A stretch of DNA of 64,000 nt from Desulfosarcina cetonica JCM 12296 (GCF_001311845.1 NZ_BBCC01000003.1:1-64000); one strand, 5' to 3'. Positions 8,363 through 17,142 are shown, counted from the first letter of the stretch. Translations and numbers: made by a program. Notes: generated from the letters alone by a model not told the origin.

Positions 8363-9520
8363 ATGAAAGCAGAATCAGACAAAAAAGATGAATTTCTGAT
8401 TACCAACATTCAGCGGTTTTCGGTCAACGACGGCCCGGGCATCCGCACGACCATTTTTCTCAAGGGATGCCCCCTGGCGTGCGCCTGGTGTCACAACCCC
8501 GAATCCATCAGCCCCCTCCAGGAGTTCTTTTTTGACGAGGAGAAATGCGTTCGTTGCGGTGCTTGCGCCGATGCCTGCCCGGCGGATGCCATCAAACCGC
8601 CGCTCAAACGAAAATTCGTCAAGGATTTCGAGGTGCGCCCGATCATTTCCTCCACCGGTTCGATCCTGGACAAGATCCAGGACGGCACCTTCGGTTCCGA
8701 GGAAATCACGCGCTCGAGTGCATCCATGGCCAGTGAGGAGGAGATGGCCGATGAAATCGCCGCGCCGCAGTTCGATCGCGACAAATGCATTCACTGCATG
8801 CAATGTGTCGACGCCTGCCGCTATGGTGCGCTGACCGCCGCCTGCCGCACCACCACCGTGGACGAGGTCTATGGGGAAGTGCTCGAGGACCGTAAATTCT
8901 ATGAATCCTCGGGCGGCGGCATGACCATCTCCGGCGGTGAACCGCTCATGCAGCCGGACGTCACGCGGAGCCTGCTCAAACGGGCCTGGCAGGATCAGAT
9001 CCACACGGCCCTCGATACCACCGGCCTGGCCAAGTGGGAAACCATCGCGTCCATTTTGCCCTATGTCAATCTGGTGCTCTTCGATATCAAGAGCCTGGAC
9101 GACCGCAAACACCGCAAATGGACCGGCGTCTCCAACCGGCTGATCCTGGAAAATATCCGCAAGATCGCCCGCGCGGGTACAAAAATCAGGCTGCGCTGCG
9201 TGATTGTTCACGATGTCAACTACTGGGATCCGGAACATGCCCGCGGCATCGTCGAATTCGCCAAGACGCTGGGGAATGCGGTGGTGGGCATCGATATCAT
9301 GCCCTACCACAATTTCGCGGACAAGAAATACGAAAAGCTGGGCAGGAAACATTTCTTCAAGGGATTCCCCAACATTTTCAGGGAAGATGTCGAGGATTAT
9401 CGCGAGCTGATTCAAAAAAACGGCCCCTGGAATCCCACAGTCGGTGGTTTGATCGGGTCGAACCGGCAGGGCGATACCTTTCATGAGACCAACCTGTTGA
9501 ATAAGGTTTCCAGCGCCTGA
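8363..9520 (+). CDS. bssD: Benzylsuccinate synthase activating enzyme (radical SAM)
   Basis: Glycyl-radical-enzyme activase of 385 residues from the ATG at 8363, preferred over 8303 because AGAGG precedes it. The radical-SAM motif CxxxCxxC is Cys36, Cys40 and Cys43 in KGCPLACAWCHNP. A two-cluster ferredoxin insert follows: Cys62/65/68/72 (CVRCGACADAC) and Cys142/145/148/152 (CIHCMQCVDAC). SGGGMTISGGEPLMQP is the SAM-binding GGE region. It uses S-adenosylmethionine to form the radical on Gly782 of BssA. It lies downstream of bssB here, giving gene order C-A-B-D-E rather than the D-C-A-B-E of Thauera and Aromatoleum. Confidence 0.92.
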   Translation: MKAESDKKDEFLITNIQRFSVNDGPGIRTTIFLKGCPLACAWCHNPESISPLQEFFFDEEKCVRCGACADACPADAIKPPLKRKFVKDFEVRPIISSTGSILDKIQDGTFGSEEITRSSASMASEEEMADEIAAPQFDRDKCIHCMQCVDACRYGALTAACRTTTVDEVYGEVLEDRKFYESSGGGMTISGGEPLMQPDVTRSLLKRAWQDQIHTALDTTGLAKWETIASILPYVNLVLFDIKSLDDRKHRKWTGVSNRLILENIRKIARAGTKIRLRCVIVHDVNYWDPEHARGIVEFAKTLGNAVVGIDIMPYHNFADKKYEKLGRKHFFKGFPNIFREDVEDYRELIQKNGPWNPTVGGLIGSNRQGDTFHETNLLNKVSSA

Positions 9521-9539
9521 GGATAAGGACCCCTTCCCC

Positions 9540-10472
9540 ATGGCGACCGACGATGTAAGTCCCGCATCGATGAACTGCTGCCGACTCAAGCAAAGGGTGC
9601 TTCCAGTGAATGCTTATGAAAACCACAACACCTTGTGTATTCCGGATCACGATCCCTATTATTATACGGACAATGAAACGCTCAACATGCTCAGGATCAT
9701 TCACACGATCTCCCAGAAACATCCGGTCAATGTGTTGATTGCCGGCCGTCAGGGATGCGGCAAGTCCTCCATTGTCAAGCAATACGCCGCCGTTCACCAC
9801 AAACCCCTGGCCACGTTTCAGGTGGGGATTCTCTCCGAGCCGGGCCAGCTCTTTGGCGAATACACACTTGAAGATGGTGAAACCCGCTACAAGCAGTTTC
9901 TCTTTCCGCAAGCCATCCAGACGCCGGGGTGCGTGATCCACCTGGAGGAGATCAACCGTCCCGAACACCCCAAGGCGCTGAATATGCTCTTCTCGATTCT
10001 CTCCGATGACCGGGAGGTGTGGATGGATGAATTGGGGACCCTCAAGGTCGCCGAGGGGGTCACCTTTTTTGCCACCTTGAATGAGGGCGACGAATACATC
10101 GGCACGGAACTGCTTGATCCGGCCCTGCGCGACCGGTTTTACGTGCTTTTGATGGACTACCTGCCCAAGGCGGTCGAGCGGGAGGTCCTGATCAAGAAAA
10201 CCGGCGTTTCGCCGGACCAGGCCGATACGATCATCGACGCCATCAGTTCGCTGCGGGGCAATTCGGACATGGCCATCGAGATTTCCACCCGCACCACGCT
10301 GATGATCGGTGAGGTGCTGGCCGCCGGCGGCACCCTTCGGGATGCCATTGTGAGCAGTCTGCAAACCGGCAAGGACACGCTTGAGTCGATTCTGTTGTCT
10401 CTCCAGATCGAAAAGGGTCTCATGGAGAAAAAAGATCTGGACTACATTCGTTTCACGCCCGAAACGGTTTGA
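9540..10472 (+). CDS. bssE: MoxR-type AAA+ ATPase of the benzylsuccinate synthase operon
   Basis: AAA+ ATPase of 310 residues. Walker A is GRQGCGKSS at 69-77 and Walker B is VIHLEEINRP at 132-141; FFATLNEGDEY and PALRDRF supply the sensor-1 and arginine-finger regions. Proteins of this MoxR class work with VWA-domain partners to mature or assemble metalloenzymes, and the next gene encodes such a partner. BssE of Thauera and Aromatoleum occupies the same relative place and is thought to be a chaperone for the synthase. The start at 9540 has AAGGA upstream; an internal GTG at 9609 is possible. Confidence 0.82.
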   Translation: MATDDVSPASMNCCRLKQRVLPVNAYENHNTLCIPDHDPYYYTDNETLNMLRIIHTISQKHPVNVLIAGRQGCGKSSIVKQYAAVHHKPLATFQVGILSEPGQLFGEYTLEDGETRYKQFLFPQAIQTPGCVIHLEEINRPEHPKALNMLFSILSDDREVWMDELGTLKVAEGVTFFATLNEGDEYIGTELLDPALRDRFYVLLMDYLPKAVEREVLIKKTGVSPDQADTIIDAISSLRGNSDMAIEISTRTTLMIGEVLAAGGTLRDAIVSSLQTGKDTLESILLSLQIEKGLMEKKDLDYIRFTPETV

Positions 10473-10489
10473 CCAGGAAGCGGGGCTCC

Positions 10490-12194
10490 ATGGATATCGT
10501 CAAAATCGGCGACGAAACGGTAATCAACCGTTTTCATCTTTCCGGCGAGGCGGGATACTCAGAGTACTGGCGCCGGAACAAGTCGACCGTGGCGACCTTT
10601 GAACTGGCCCGCCTTTTGGGCGGCATGCGCAAGGTCGCCGCCTATGTGGGCCGCAACAGCGGCACGATCATCTGGTCGGGGATGGAGGCCGGCGGCGCCA
10701 TTGCCATCGACCCGGTCACGATCATGGGGCAGTATCCGGTGCCGGCGGTCAAGGTCGATCGGATCCTTGGCGAGACCATCCGCAAGGCTTACCGCAAGAC
10801 CGAGTGGTCCGACCGCTTCCACGAGATGGCCCAGGCCAAGGTCAAATTGCCGTCCCGCTTTGGCTACAAGTTTCAGCTGTTCTTCGACATGTGTGAAAAT
10901 GTCTACCTGGACTGCCTTTCCAACCGGTCCCCGCTGGGGTACTACACGGAAGCCCACCGACGGTACAAGCTCGATGCGGCTTTCGACGTGGCCTCGCACC
11001 CGCCGACGATTTCCGAGTTGATGCACATCTGGTGGGAAATCGCCGCCGACCGTAGCGGCACGAAATACAAGGAGCTATCGGGACACTTCTTCCCGGGCCA
11101 TTTCCAAGCGGCTGAGCCTCGAAAAATTCTATAAAACCCCCATCGAGATGCTGAACACCCTGGTCGAACCGCTCAAGGACGCCTGCCCGCGTATCCAGGG
11201 GGTGACCGAACGGGGCAATTTTCGGGTCAACCTTTACCTTTTGCTCTGGCCGGCGCTTTTCGAGATCATTAAATACTGGGCCACCGATTCCAAGGACCCC
11301 TTTCTCCTGCTGCGCCATGTGGGCAAAAACGTGCTGGGTCCCGAGGGACATGAGGATCGTCCGCCACCACCGATCTTCTTCTCCAAGGAGATCCAGAACA
11401 TCCTGCCGAAACGCACCATCGATTTTACCGACCGCGTCAAGGAACTCGTGCTGGAAAAGAAGGACGATGTGGTCCATGTGGAAGGCAACGATATCGTCAT
11501 GCCGGCACCCGTGCGCATCAACAAGAAACTGCTGCACCATCTCAAGCTGGTGATCAAAACCACGGCCCAGCGAAAAACCCTGGTCAATCGGGGCCTTAAA
11601 ACCGGCAAGATCGATCGCCGCAGGCTTTATCGGGCCTCCACCACCGGTACCATTTTCCAGACGGGCAAGGATGAATTCGAGTTGGTCAACGATATCATCC
11701 TGCTCATCGATGCCACCGGATCCATGGCCGCGCAGAACAAATGGGAATTCGCCGAGGAGGTCTATCAAACCCTTTTCTCGGCGCTGATCACCTATAACAA
11801 AAACGCCCGCCTGTTTGCCTACAATGAGTTCAAGGATGTCTGCCGGCTGACGGAACTTTACCAGCGCGAGAAGTTCTTCAGCATCTTTCCTCATGGGAAA
11901 ACGGCCTCCGGCGAGGCGATTATGGCCACGACCCTGCGGTTCAAGACGACGCACAAGAAGCCGTTCATCATCCATCTCACCGATGGAGCATCGAACTGGG
12001 GGTGTGGGGTGGAGAACGCGATTCGCACTTGTCAGCGCAAACGCATCAATCTTCTGACCCTTGGCATGTGGTGTGGCAAGAAAAGCAAAGAGCAGCTGGT
12101 CGAGGAATACGGCAAGCTGGTTCAATTTGTCGATCATCTCGATCGGCTGCCCGATCTTTTCCGAGCTCTTTTAAGCAAGAGCCGATGGAGTTAA
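10490..12194 (+). CDS. VWA-domain partner of the BssE ATPase (one-base frameshift)
   Basis: Protein of about 567 residues with a C-terminal von Willebrand A domain. The MIDAS site is DIILLIDATGSMA, with the later FIIHLTDGASN loop. The N-terminal half has no recognised domain. The frame changes near 11085: the upstream frame runs out after KELSG, while TSSRAISKRLSLEKFY continues in the other frame into the VWA half. One extra base explains this. The gene is 17 bases behind bssE and two bases ahead of the next gene, so all are co-transcribed. MoxR/VWA pairs act together on enzyme assembly, and its position suggests it is the BssF of other clusters, though I am not sure of that label. Confidence 0.75.
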
Positions 12195-12195
12195 T

Positions 12196-12801
12196 ATGCA
12201 AAAAGCATCCATTGACATCGAAAAAGGAGAACGTGAACGCTTCCTTAAAGAGATCCTGGACCGGGAGTGGGAGATGTTCAAAGCCGTCAAAAGCGCCAGC
12301 CCCGCCTCCTGCCAGGAATCTCCGGAAACCTTCCGGCAGGTCCGCGGCAGTATTTTTCAGCTATGGCCGCGCAAGCTCTTGGCTGCCTATCTGATCGAGT
12401 TGACCGCCGCCAAGCGGCGGGGCCGGAATCTGCTCACCGAAAAGTACGCCCGCATGGACAATTTGATTCCGCCGATCAACACCAATCCGGTGATCGATAA
12501 AATCGTCGCCATCGAAGAGGCCTGGCAGCAGGCGATTCGTCAGCAATACCCGGCCTTGTATGCCCGCGTCTGCCGGCACAACGATCAAACCGGGGATGGC
12601 AACGAATTCTCGATCTATTTGCGATGTGAGCTCGAGACGTACGGGGATACCGCCCTGAATATCTACTATGAGTGGGTCGAGCTCGCCCGACGCTCGGAAA
12701 TGAATTACTCCCTGACCATGCTGAACCATCTGGTGCTGAAAAGCGGTTTTCAGGGTCTTGAGGAAGCCGAGGCCTTTTGGAAACAGAAGCTGGCCCAATA
12801 G
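12196..12801 (+). CDS. DUF4125-like protein
   Basis: Protein of 201 residues, mostly helical by composition, with no signal peptide or membrane segment. The stretch LLTEKYARMDNLIPPINTN resembles the core of the DUF4125 family, as I recall it. It starts two bases after the VWA gene, so it belongs to the bss transcript. In other anaerobes DUF4125 domains are often found beside or fused to DUF4037 domains, and a DUF4037-like gene lies three genes downstream. The biochemical function is unknown; a role in maturing the synthase or in a linked modification pathway is conjecture. Confidence 0.6.
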   Translation: MQKASIDIEKGERERFLKEILDREWEMFKAVKSASPASCQESPETFRQVRGSIFQLWPRKLLAAYLIELTAAKRRGRNLLTEKYARMDNLIPPINTNPVIDKIVAIEEAWQQAIRQQYPALYARVCRHNDQTGDGNEFSIYLRCELETYGDTALNIYYEWVELARRSEMNYSLTMLNHLVLKSGFQGLEEAEAFWKQKLAQ

Positions 12802-12924
12802 CCCCCATTAGCCCCCCGATCCATGGGCCATTCGCGTCAAAGGCATCGCGGCTGACAGTTGTCCGTTGCCGGGATGGCCATGGATGATTGGCGTTTGGGG
12901 CTGAAAGGAAAACCAGGAACCATC

Positions 12925-13245
12925 ATGCTGGAAAAGGCCTGGATCCGGGAAAACATCCGGCAGGGACGGTATCAGATTTCGGAGCATGTGATCCGTTTTC
13001 TCATGGCGGGGTTGTTGACGGTGCCGGAGATCGAGGCCGCCGCCACGGACGGAAGGGTTGTCGACATGTCTCCGCCGGGTCGACGGGCTGCCAGCCTGCT
13101 GCTCAAGGCCGCGGTTGGCGGCAAGACCATTTTGGTGCGGGTATCCCGGGGGGCGGCCGACGGGATGATCATCTCCCTGGCCTATCTGGCTGCCGCACCG
13201 CCATGGGATGCCCTGCGCGGCACTTTCCCCAACGAGAACGATACC
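12925..13245 (+). CDS. DUF4258-like protein (toxin-like partner)
   Basis: Short protein starting at the ATG at 12925 after AGGAAC. It contains ENIRQGRYQISEHVIRFLMA and, later, KTILVRVSRGAADGMIISL, the His-then-beta-strand pattern of DUF4258/BrnT-like small domains. The frame continues without a stop into the next ATG at 13246. The two genes are therefore either fused or a stop has been lost to a further indel; the end given here is the last codon before that ATG. DUF4258 proteins commonly pair with YgiT-type zinc fingers in toxin-antitoxin-like modules, and that is the arrangement here. Function not established. Confidence 0.5.
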
Positions 13246-13492
13246 ATGCAAACGGTATTTCAGCGGTGTTTTTTGCGGTGGCGAGGTGAAAGCCATCACG
13301 ATCGGCAATTTCGATTACCGGTTGGAAGGGCGGCTTTACGTGATCAAGGATACGCCCGCCGGTTTGTGTCTGCAATGCGGAGAGAAATATGTGACCGCCG
13401 AGACGGCCAGGACCATCAATCGTCTTATCGCAACCGGCCGGTTCACCCATACCGAGGAAGTTCATGTACTGGCCTTTACGCCGACGCCTTAA
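13246..13492 (+). CDS. YgiT-type zinc-finger protein (frameshift in a T run)
   Basis: Protein of about 82 residues. It begins MQTVFQRCF and then breaks in a T6 run near 13268-13275; the other frame continues CGGEVKAITIGNFDYRLEGR, then VIKDTPAGLCLQCGEKYVTA. Two pairs of cysteines (C-F-F-C if two T are missing, and CLQC) make the YgiT/MqsA-type zinc finger, which in such families is the antitoxin-like or regulatory half. No helix-turn-helix follows, so it is the short form. It sits between a DUF4258-like gene and a DUF4037-like gene inside the extended bss operon. Confidence 0.55.
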
Positions 13493-13510
13493 TTTGAATC
13501 GACGGTCTCC

Positions 13511-14449
13511 ATGAAAGGCTTGACCCTATCCGAGGCCTACTACCAAACATTTGGCCGACCGATGTTGGCGGACGGGTTTGCCGCCTGTCAGGACCGCGTC
13601 GCCGTCGGGCTGGTGGGGCTGGGTTCGGAGTGCTTCGGTTTCGATGATCGGTTGTCCCAGGACCATGATTGGGGGCCGGGGTTCTGTTTGTGGCTCGAAA
13701 AGAACGATTACGAGCGCTTCGGGACCTCCCTGCAAACCGCCTACGATCGCCTGCCCGAGCGCTTCATGGGTTTCCGGCGCAAGAAGAGCGACTGGGGCGC
13801 AAGGCGCGTCGGCGTCATGCAGATCAATGCCTTTTACGCATCGTTTATCGGCTCGTCCAAGGCTCCGGAAACCTTGGACAACTGGCTGGCCATCCCCGAG
13901 GCGAATCTGGCGGCCTGCACCAACGGTAAGGTGTTTCAAGATCCCTTGGGTGCGTTCACGACCATCCGTCAGGGGCTTTTGGACTATTATCCGGAAGATA
14001 TCCGTCTGAAAAAGATTGCCGCCAAATGCATGTCCGCCGCCCAGTCCGGCCAATACAACTATGGCCGCTGCATCCGGCGTAAATCCTTTTACGCGGCGCA
14101 GCATGCCCTGGTGACATTTTGTGAAGACGTGCTCGCACTGGTCTTTTTGCTGCATCGGCAGTATATGCCGTTTTACAAATGGGCGGGGGCGGCGGCCAAA
14201 CACTTGCCGGCGCCGGGACCGGCCATCGCCCAGGCGGTGGACACACTGAGCCGGACCGTCAAGCCGTCGACCTGCCAGGAAACCATGGAGGAAATGGTGC
14301 AATGCCTTATCGCCGCCTTGAAGGCGCAGGAACTCACCGACATCGACAGTCCGTTTTTACTCGATCACGGACCTCGCGTTCATGCGCGGATTCAGCACCC
14401 GGGCCTCAAAGCGCTTGACCTGTGGTGGGGAGGGGTGGACAGCCGATGA
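13511..14449 (+). CDS. DUF4037-like nucleotidyltransferase-fold protein
   Basis: Protein of 312 residues. The stretch GLVGLGSECFGFDDRLSQDH followed by DWGPGFCLWL is typical of DUF4037, a nucleotidyltransferase-like fold; the S-x-x-x-G-x-D-D and D-H-D pattern would be the metal and nucleotide site. The C-terminal half is helical. The stop overlaps the next start (ATGA at 14446), so translation is coupled to the downstream dehydratase-like gene. DUF4037 and DUF4125 are linked in other anaerobes, and both are present here. The substrate is unknown; transfer of a nucleotide to a small molecule or protein is inferred from the fold only. Confidence 0.68.
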   Translation: MKGLTLSEAYYQTFGRPMLADGFAACQDRVAVGLVGLGSECFGFDDRLSQDHDWGPGFCLWLEKNDYERFGTSLQTAYDRLPERFMGFRRKKSDWGARRVGVMQINAFYASFIGSSKAPETLDNWLAIPEANLAACTNGKVFQDPLGAFTTIRQGLLDYYPEDIRLKKIAAKCMSAAQSGQYNYGRCIRRKSFYAAQHALVTFCEDVLALVFLLHRQYMPFYKWAGAAAKHLPAPGPAIAQAVDTLSRTVKPSTCQETMEEMVQCLIAALKAQELTDIDSPFLLDHGPRVHARIQHPGLKALDLWWGGVDSR

Positions 14450-15393
14450 AATCGCTACTGGTGATCGGCGGCAGTTATTTTGCCGGAAGGGTCTTTGTCG
14501 AGTGTCTTTCCGCCTTGGCGCGATACCGCGTTTATCTTTTCAACCGGGGGCACCTGCGGGTCGATATCCAAGGGGTGAGTCAGATTACCGGTGATCGCGA
14601 ACGGCCGCAGGACATCGCCGAACGCATTCCCCAGCGCCACTGGGACGTGGTGGTCGATTTTTGCGCCTACACGCCGGAGCATATCCAGTCTTTGCTCAGC
14701 CGGCTTTCCGGGTCGGTGGGCCATTATCTTTTCATCAGCACCACCTCCATTTATGCCCCGGCAACATTACTGCCGATACCGGAAACGGCCCCCAAGGTGC
14801 AGGCCCCGCAGCCCGAACTGGGTGATTATGCAGACTATGGTTACCAGAAATGGCTGGCCGAATGCCATCTCGAGGCGATATGCCGGGAAAAGGCGATTCC
14901 ATACACGATTTTACGCCCGGCGATCATCTACGGCCGCTACAATTACGCCCCCCGCGAGTCGTTTTTCTTCGATCATCTCTTAAGTGGCACGCCCCTGGTC
15001 GTGCCTGAGAATCGACAGTTTTACTACAGCTTTATCTGGGTGGAGGATCTTGCCGAAATGCTCATTGCCTGCCTGGAAAATCCGCTGGTCATGAACCAGG
15101 CTTTCAACGTGGCCAGTGAGGAACGCATATCCTACGCGCAGATCGCCGACACCATCGAGGAGGTGACCGGGCGACGCTTTGAACGCCGACCCATGGGGAC
15201 CGCCGAAATCATCCGGCAGGGTGTCCCCATGCCCTTTCCGCCGGACGCGCATCTTCTGTACGATGGTCGCAAGCTGTGCCAGGCGCTGGGCTTTGTGCCC
15301 ACGCCGTTTATCCTCGGCATGGCCAAGACCTGGCAGGATTACCAAGAGGTGATTCGGCGACGCATGCAAATGCAGAAGGAGAAGAGTCCATGA
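14446..15393 (+). CDS. NAD-dependent epimerase/dehydratase (extended or atypical SDR)
   Basis: Protein of 315 residues. The N-terminal motif is VIGGSYFAGR, a GGxxFxG cofactor site. HYLFISTTSIYAP carries the Ser/Thr site and YGYQKWLAE the YxxxK pair; RPAIIYGR is typical of extended SDRs. It resembles nucleotide-sugar epimerases and the atypical SDRs related to mRNA-binding proteins. It overlaps the DUF4037 gene upstream and the MoaD-like gene downstream by ATGA junctions, indicating a tightly coupled three-gene unit. Redox or isomerase chemistry on a nucleotide-linked intermediate is plausible but not shown. Confidence 0.75.
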   Translation: MKSLLVIGGSYFAGRVFVECLSALARYRVYLFNRGHLRVDIQGVSQITGDRERPQDIAERIPQRHWDVVVDFCAYTPEHIQSLLSRLSGSVGHYLFISTTSIYAPATLLPIPETAPKVQAPQPELGDYADYGYQKWLAECHLEAICREKAIPYTILRPAIIYGRYNYAPRESFFFDHLLSGTPLVVPENRQFYYSFIWVEDLAEMLIACLENPLVMNQAFNVASEERISYAQIADTIEEVTGRRFERRPMGTAEIIRQGVPMPFPPDAHLLYDGRKLCQALGFVPTPFILGMAKTWQDYQEVIRRRMQMQKEKSP

Positions 15394-15686
15394 CGCAGAA
15401 TCAAGACATTGTGGTGAGATTGGCGACCGTGCTCGCCCGCCATACCGGCAATCAAAAAGAGCTGGCCTGCCCGGTGAGGGGCGGGGATGACCTGATGACC
15501 CTTTTGGAAGATCTCGACGGCCACTATGCCGGCCTCAAGACAATGATTTGCGCGAGTCGTGAGGAGATTATCGACAGCATCAATGTCTATGTCAACGGTG
15601 ACAACGTCCGCTACCTGCAGGGGCTCAAGACGCCGCTCAAGGGTGGCGATGTGATCAACATCATTCCCGCCGCGGCCGCGGGGTAA
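15390..15686 (+). CDS. MoaD/ThiS-like small sulfur-carrier or ubiquitin-like protein
   Basis: Protein of 98 residues with a beta-grasp pattern: an N-terminal strand (IVVRLATVLARHTG), a central DSINVYVNGDNVRYLQG stretch and a C-terminal PLKGGDVINIIPAAAAG. Placement of the last motif (GD-V-x-I-I-P-x-x-x-G-G in the family) is exact, but the tail ends Ala-Gly rather than Gly-Gly. MoaD and ThiS are activated at that terminal glycine by an E1-like enzyme, and an E1-like gene is two genes downstream. The start at 15390 overlaps the preceding stop. Candidate acceptors or products are unknown; molybdopterin synthesis is not implied because MoaE and other moa genes are absent here. Confidence 0.75.
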   Translation: MTQNQDIVVRLATVLARHTGNQKELACPVRGGDDLMTLLEDLDGHYAGLKTMICASREEIIDSINVYVNGDNVRYLQGLKTPLKGGDVINIIPAAAAG

Positions 15687-15847
15687 GGCGATTTCTGTCA
15701 AAGAATATCCCATCTTGCTTATCTTTTTTCCCGTCTTCTGCGTTGGTGCCAAGCCGAATACGTAAAGTATGCAACCTTGACGCCGCCTTGAAGACGAAAA
15801 AAAATCCCGCGCAATATATGGGACATTCTTTTCCGCCAATCGCCTAA
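15684..15847. repeat. Long imperfect inverted repeat in the gap after the MoaD-like gene
   Basis: The left end TAAGGCGATT (15684-15693) pairs with AATCGCCTAA at the right end, AAGAATATCCCAT (15701-15713) with ATGGGACATTCTT (15818-15830), and CGTCTTC (15732-15738) with GAAGACG (15790-15796). The whole gap thus folds into one interrupted hairpin. It fills the only sizeable space in this operon and looks like an extragenic palindromic element. Confidence 0.65.
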
Positions 15848-15858
15848 GAGGAGGAAAG

Positions 15859-16383
15859 ATGATCGTCGACCGTGAGGAATCCCACTTTATTTTTGTCGTT
15901 CCCAAAGCGCATGTGCATCATGGTTACAACTATATTCGCCATGCCGGAAAACCATTGACCAACAAAGAATACCTTCAGTATTGGGGGAAATGGGTCTTTT
16001 TCGGGGATTCGGAAAAACTATCCGATGTTGCCCGGCGCATGGACCCCTTTGTCGAGGAGAAGGCCATCCCCGCGGCCAAATACGATCGCGAGATCATTGA
16101 CGCGTTTCAGCTGGGCGAATGCGTCATGTGCGTCTACTGCGACTTCAGGCAACGTGAGGATGTCTGGGATATCCTGTCCACCATCGGGGTCACGGATAAA
16201 ATGTGGGTGTTTGAAAAGGAGACCATGGAGCGTTGGATGCCCGGGGGGCACTTGCTGGAGAAATGGATCGAAGGGCGACAACTCAGCCCGGGGGAGGCGG
16301 AGAAGGTGCGTGCGGATGCCAAAAGAACCTTCGAGAAGATGTTTGCCGATGAAGATGCCGAGTTCAAGGGCGTGATGCAATAG
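15859..16383 (+). CDS. Unrecognised 174-residue protein
   Basis: Soluble protein I cannot assign to a family. It is rich in aromatic and charged residues, with HHGYNYIRHAG near the N terminus, a central GECVMCVYCDF with three cysteines that could bind metal, and a charged helical C terminus. It has no signal peptide and no membrane segment. AGGAGG lies seven bases before the ATG. It sits between the MoaD-like gene and the E1-like gene, 16 bases ahead of the latter, so it is a plausible substrate or helper of that pair. Confidence 0.7.
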   Translation: MIVDREESHFIFVVPKAHVHHGYNYIRHAGKPLTNKEYLQYWGKWVFFGDSEKLSDVARRMDPFVEEKAIPAAKYDREIIDAFQLGECVMCVYCDFRQREDVWDILSTIGVTDKMWVFEKETMERWMPGGHLLEKWIEGRQLSPGEAEKVRADAKRTFEKMFADEDAEFKGVMQ

Positions 16384-16399
16384 GTCCAGCGGGAGAGAC

Positions 16400-17142
16400 A
16401 TGACCTCGACCATCGAAGAAAAACGCTTTTTACGGCAGATCGCGTTGCCAGAAGTGGGCCGGGAAGGGCAAGCGCGGCTTAACGGTGCCAAGGTGTTCAT
16501 CGTGGGTGCCGGCGGTTTGGCCTCGTCCGCGGCCTATTATCTGGCGGCTGCCGGGATCGGCACGCTCGCTATTGCCGACGATGACTGTGTCGAGGAAAGC
16601 AATCTAAATCGTCAGATTCTGCACGACGCCTCACGGATCGGCATGGGCAAGGCCGCTTCGGCGCGGATGACGCTTCAGGCCCTTCATCCGGCACTTGCCA
16701 TTGATCTTTATCCGCGCCTGGCCACAGCGCAGGCCATGGCCACGGCCTTCAGGGGATATGATCTGGTGGTCGACTGCACGGACAATTATGCGGCCCGCTA
16801 CCATATCAACGCCGCCTGCCTGGAAGGTGGAACCCCATGGATCCATGGGGCGGTATTCGGTTTCGAAGGGCAGACCATGACCATCATTCCCGGCAAGGCC
16901 CCTGTTATCGCTGCCTTTATGCTGCCCATCCCGGTGACGGGGACGCGGTTGTGCCGGTCATGGGGGTCTCTCCCGGCATTGTCGGGATCATCCAGGCCGC
17001 CGAGGCGATCAAGGTGATCCTCGGCATTGGGAGCCCCCTTGTCGGGCGGATGCTTTACGTGGATCTTTTGGCGATGCGCTTTGAGGCATTCAGTGTCCCC
17101 AAAGATCCGAATTGTCCGGACTGTGGGTCTGTTGGACCGTAG
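16400..17142 (+). CDS. E1-like adenylating enzyme (ThiF/MoeB/HesA family; one-base frameshift)
   Basis: Protein of about 247 residues. It carries GAGGLASSAAYYLAAAGIG at 36-54 (ATP-binding glycine loop), LNRQILH and DCTDNYAARY (the Mg/ATP D-x-x-D-N motif). The frame breaks near 16898, after TIIPGK; one missing G restores GPCYRCLYAAHPGDGD, then PVMGVSPGIVG and the C-terminal CPDC. The two cysteine pairs form the family's zinc site. Such enzymes adenylate the C-terminal glycine of MoaD/ThiS-type proteins, and a carrier of that kind is encoded two genes upstream. It is the last gene of the long rightward transcript. Confidence 0.8.

Noticed and set aside
12361-12798. Long minus-strand open frames opposite many genes
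   Set aside because: They are shadows of GC-rich coding sequence with no ribosome sites or domain content.
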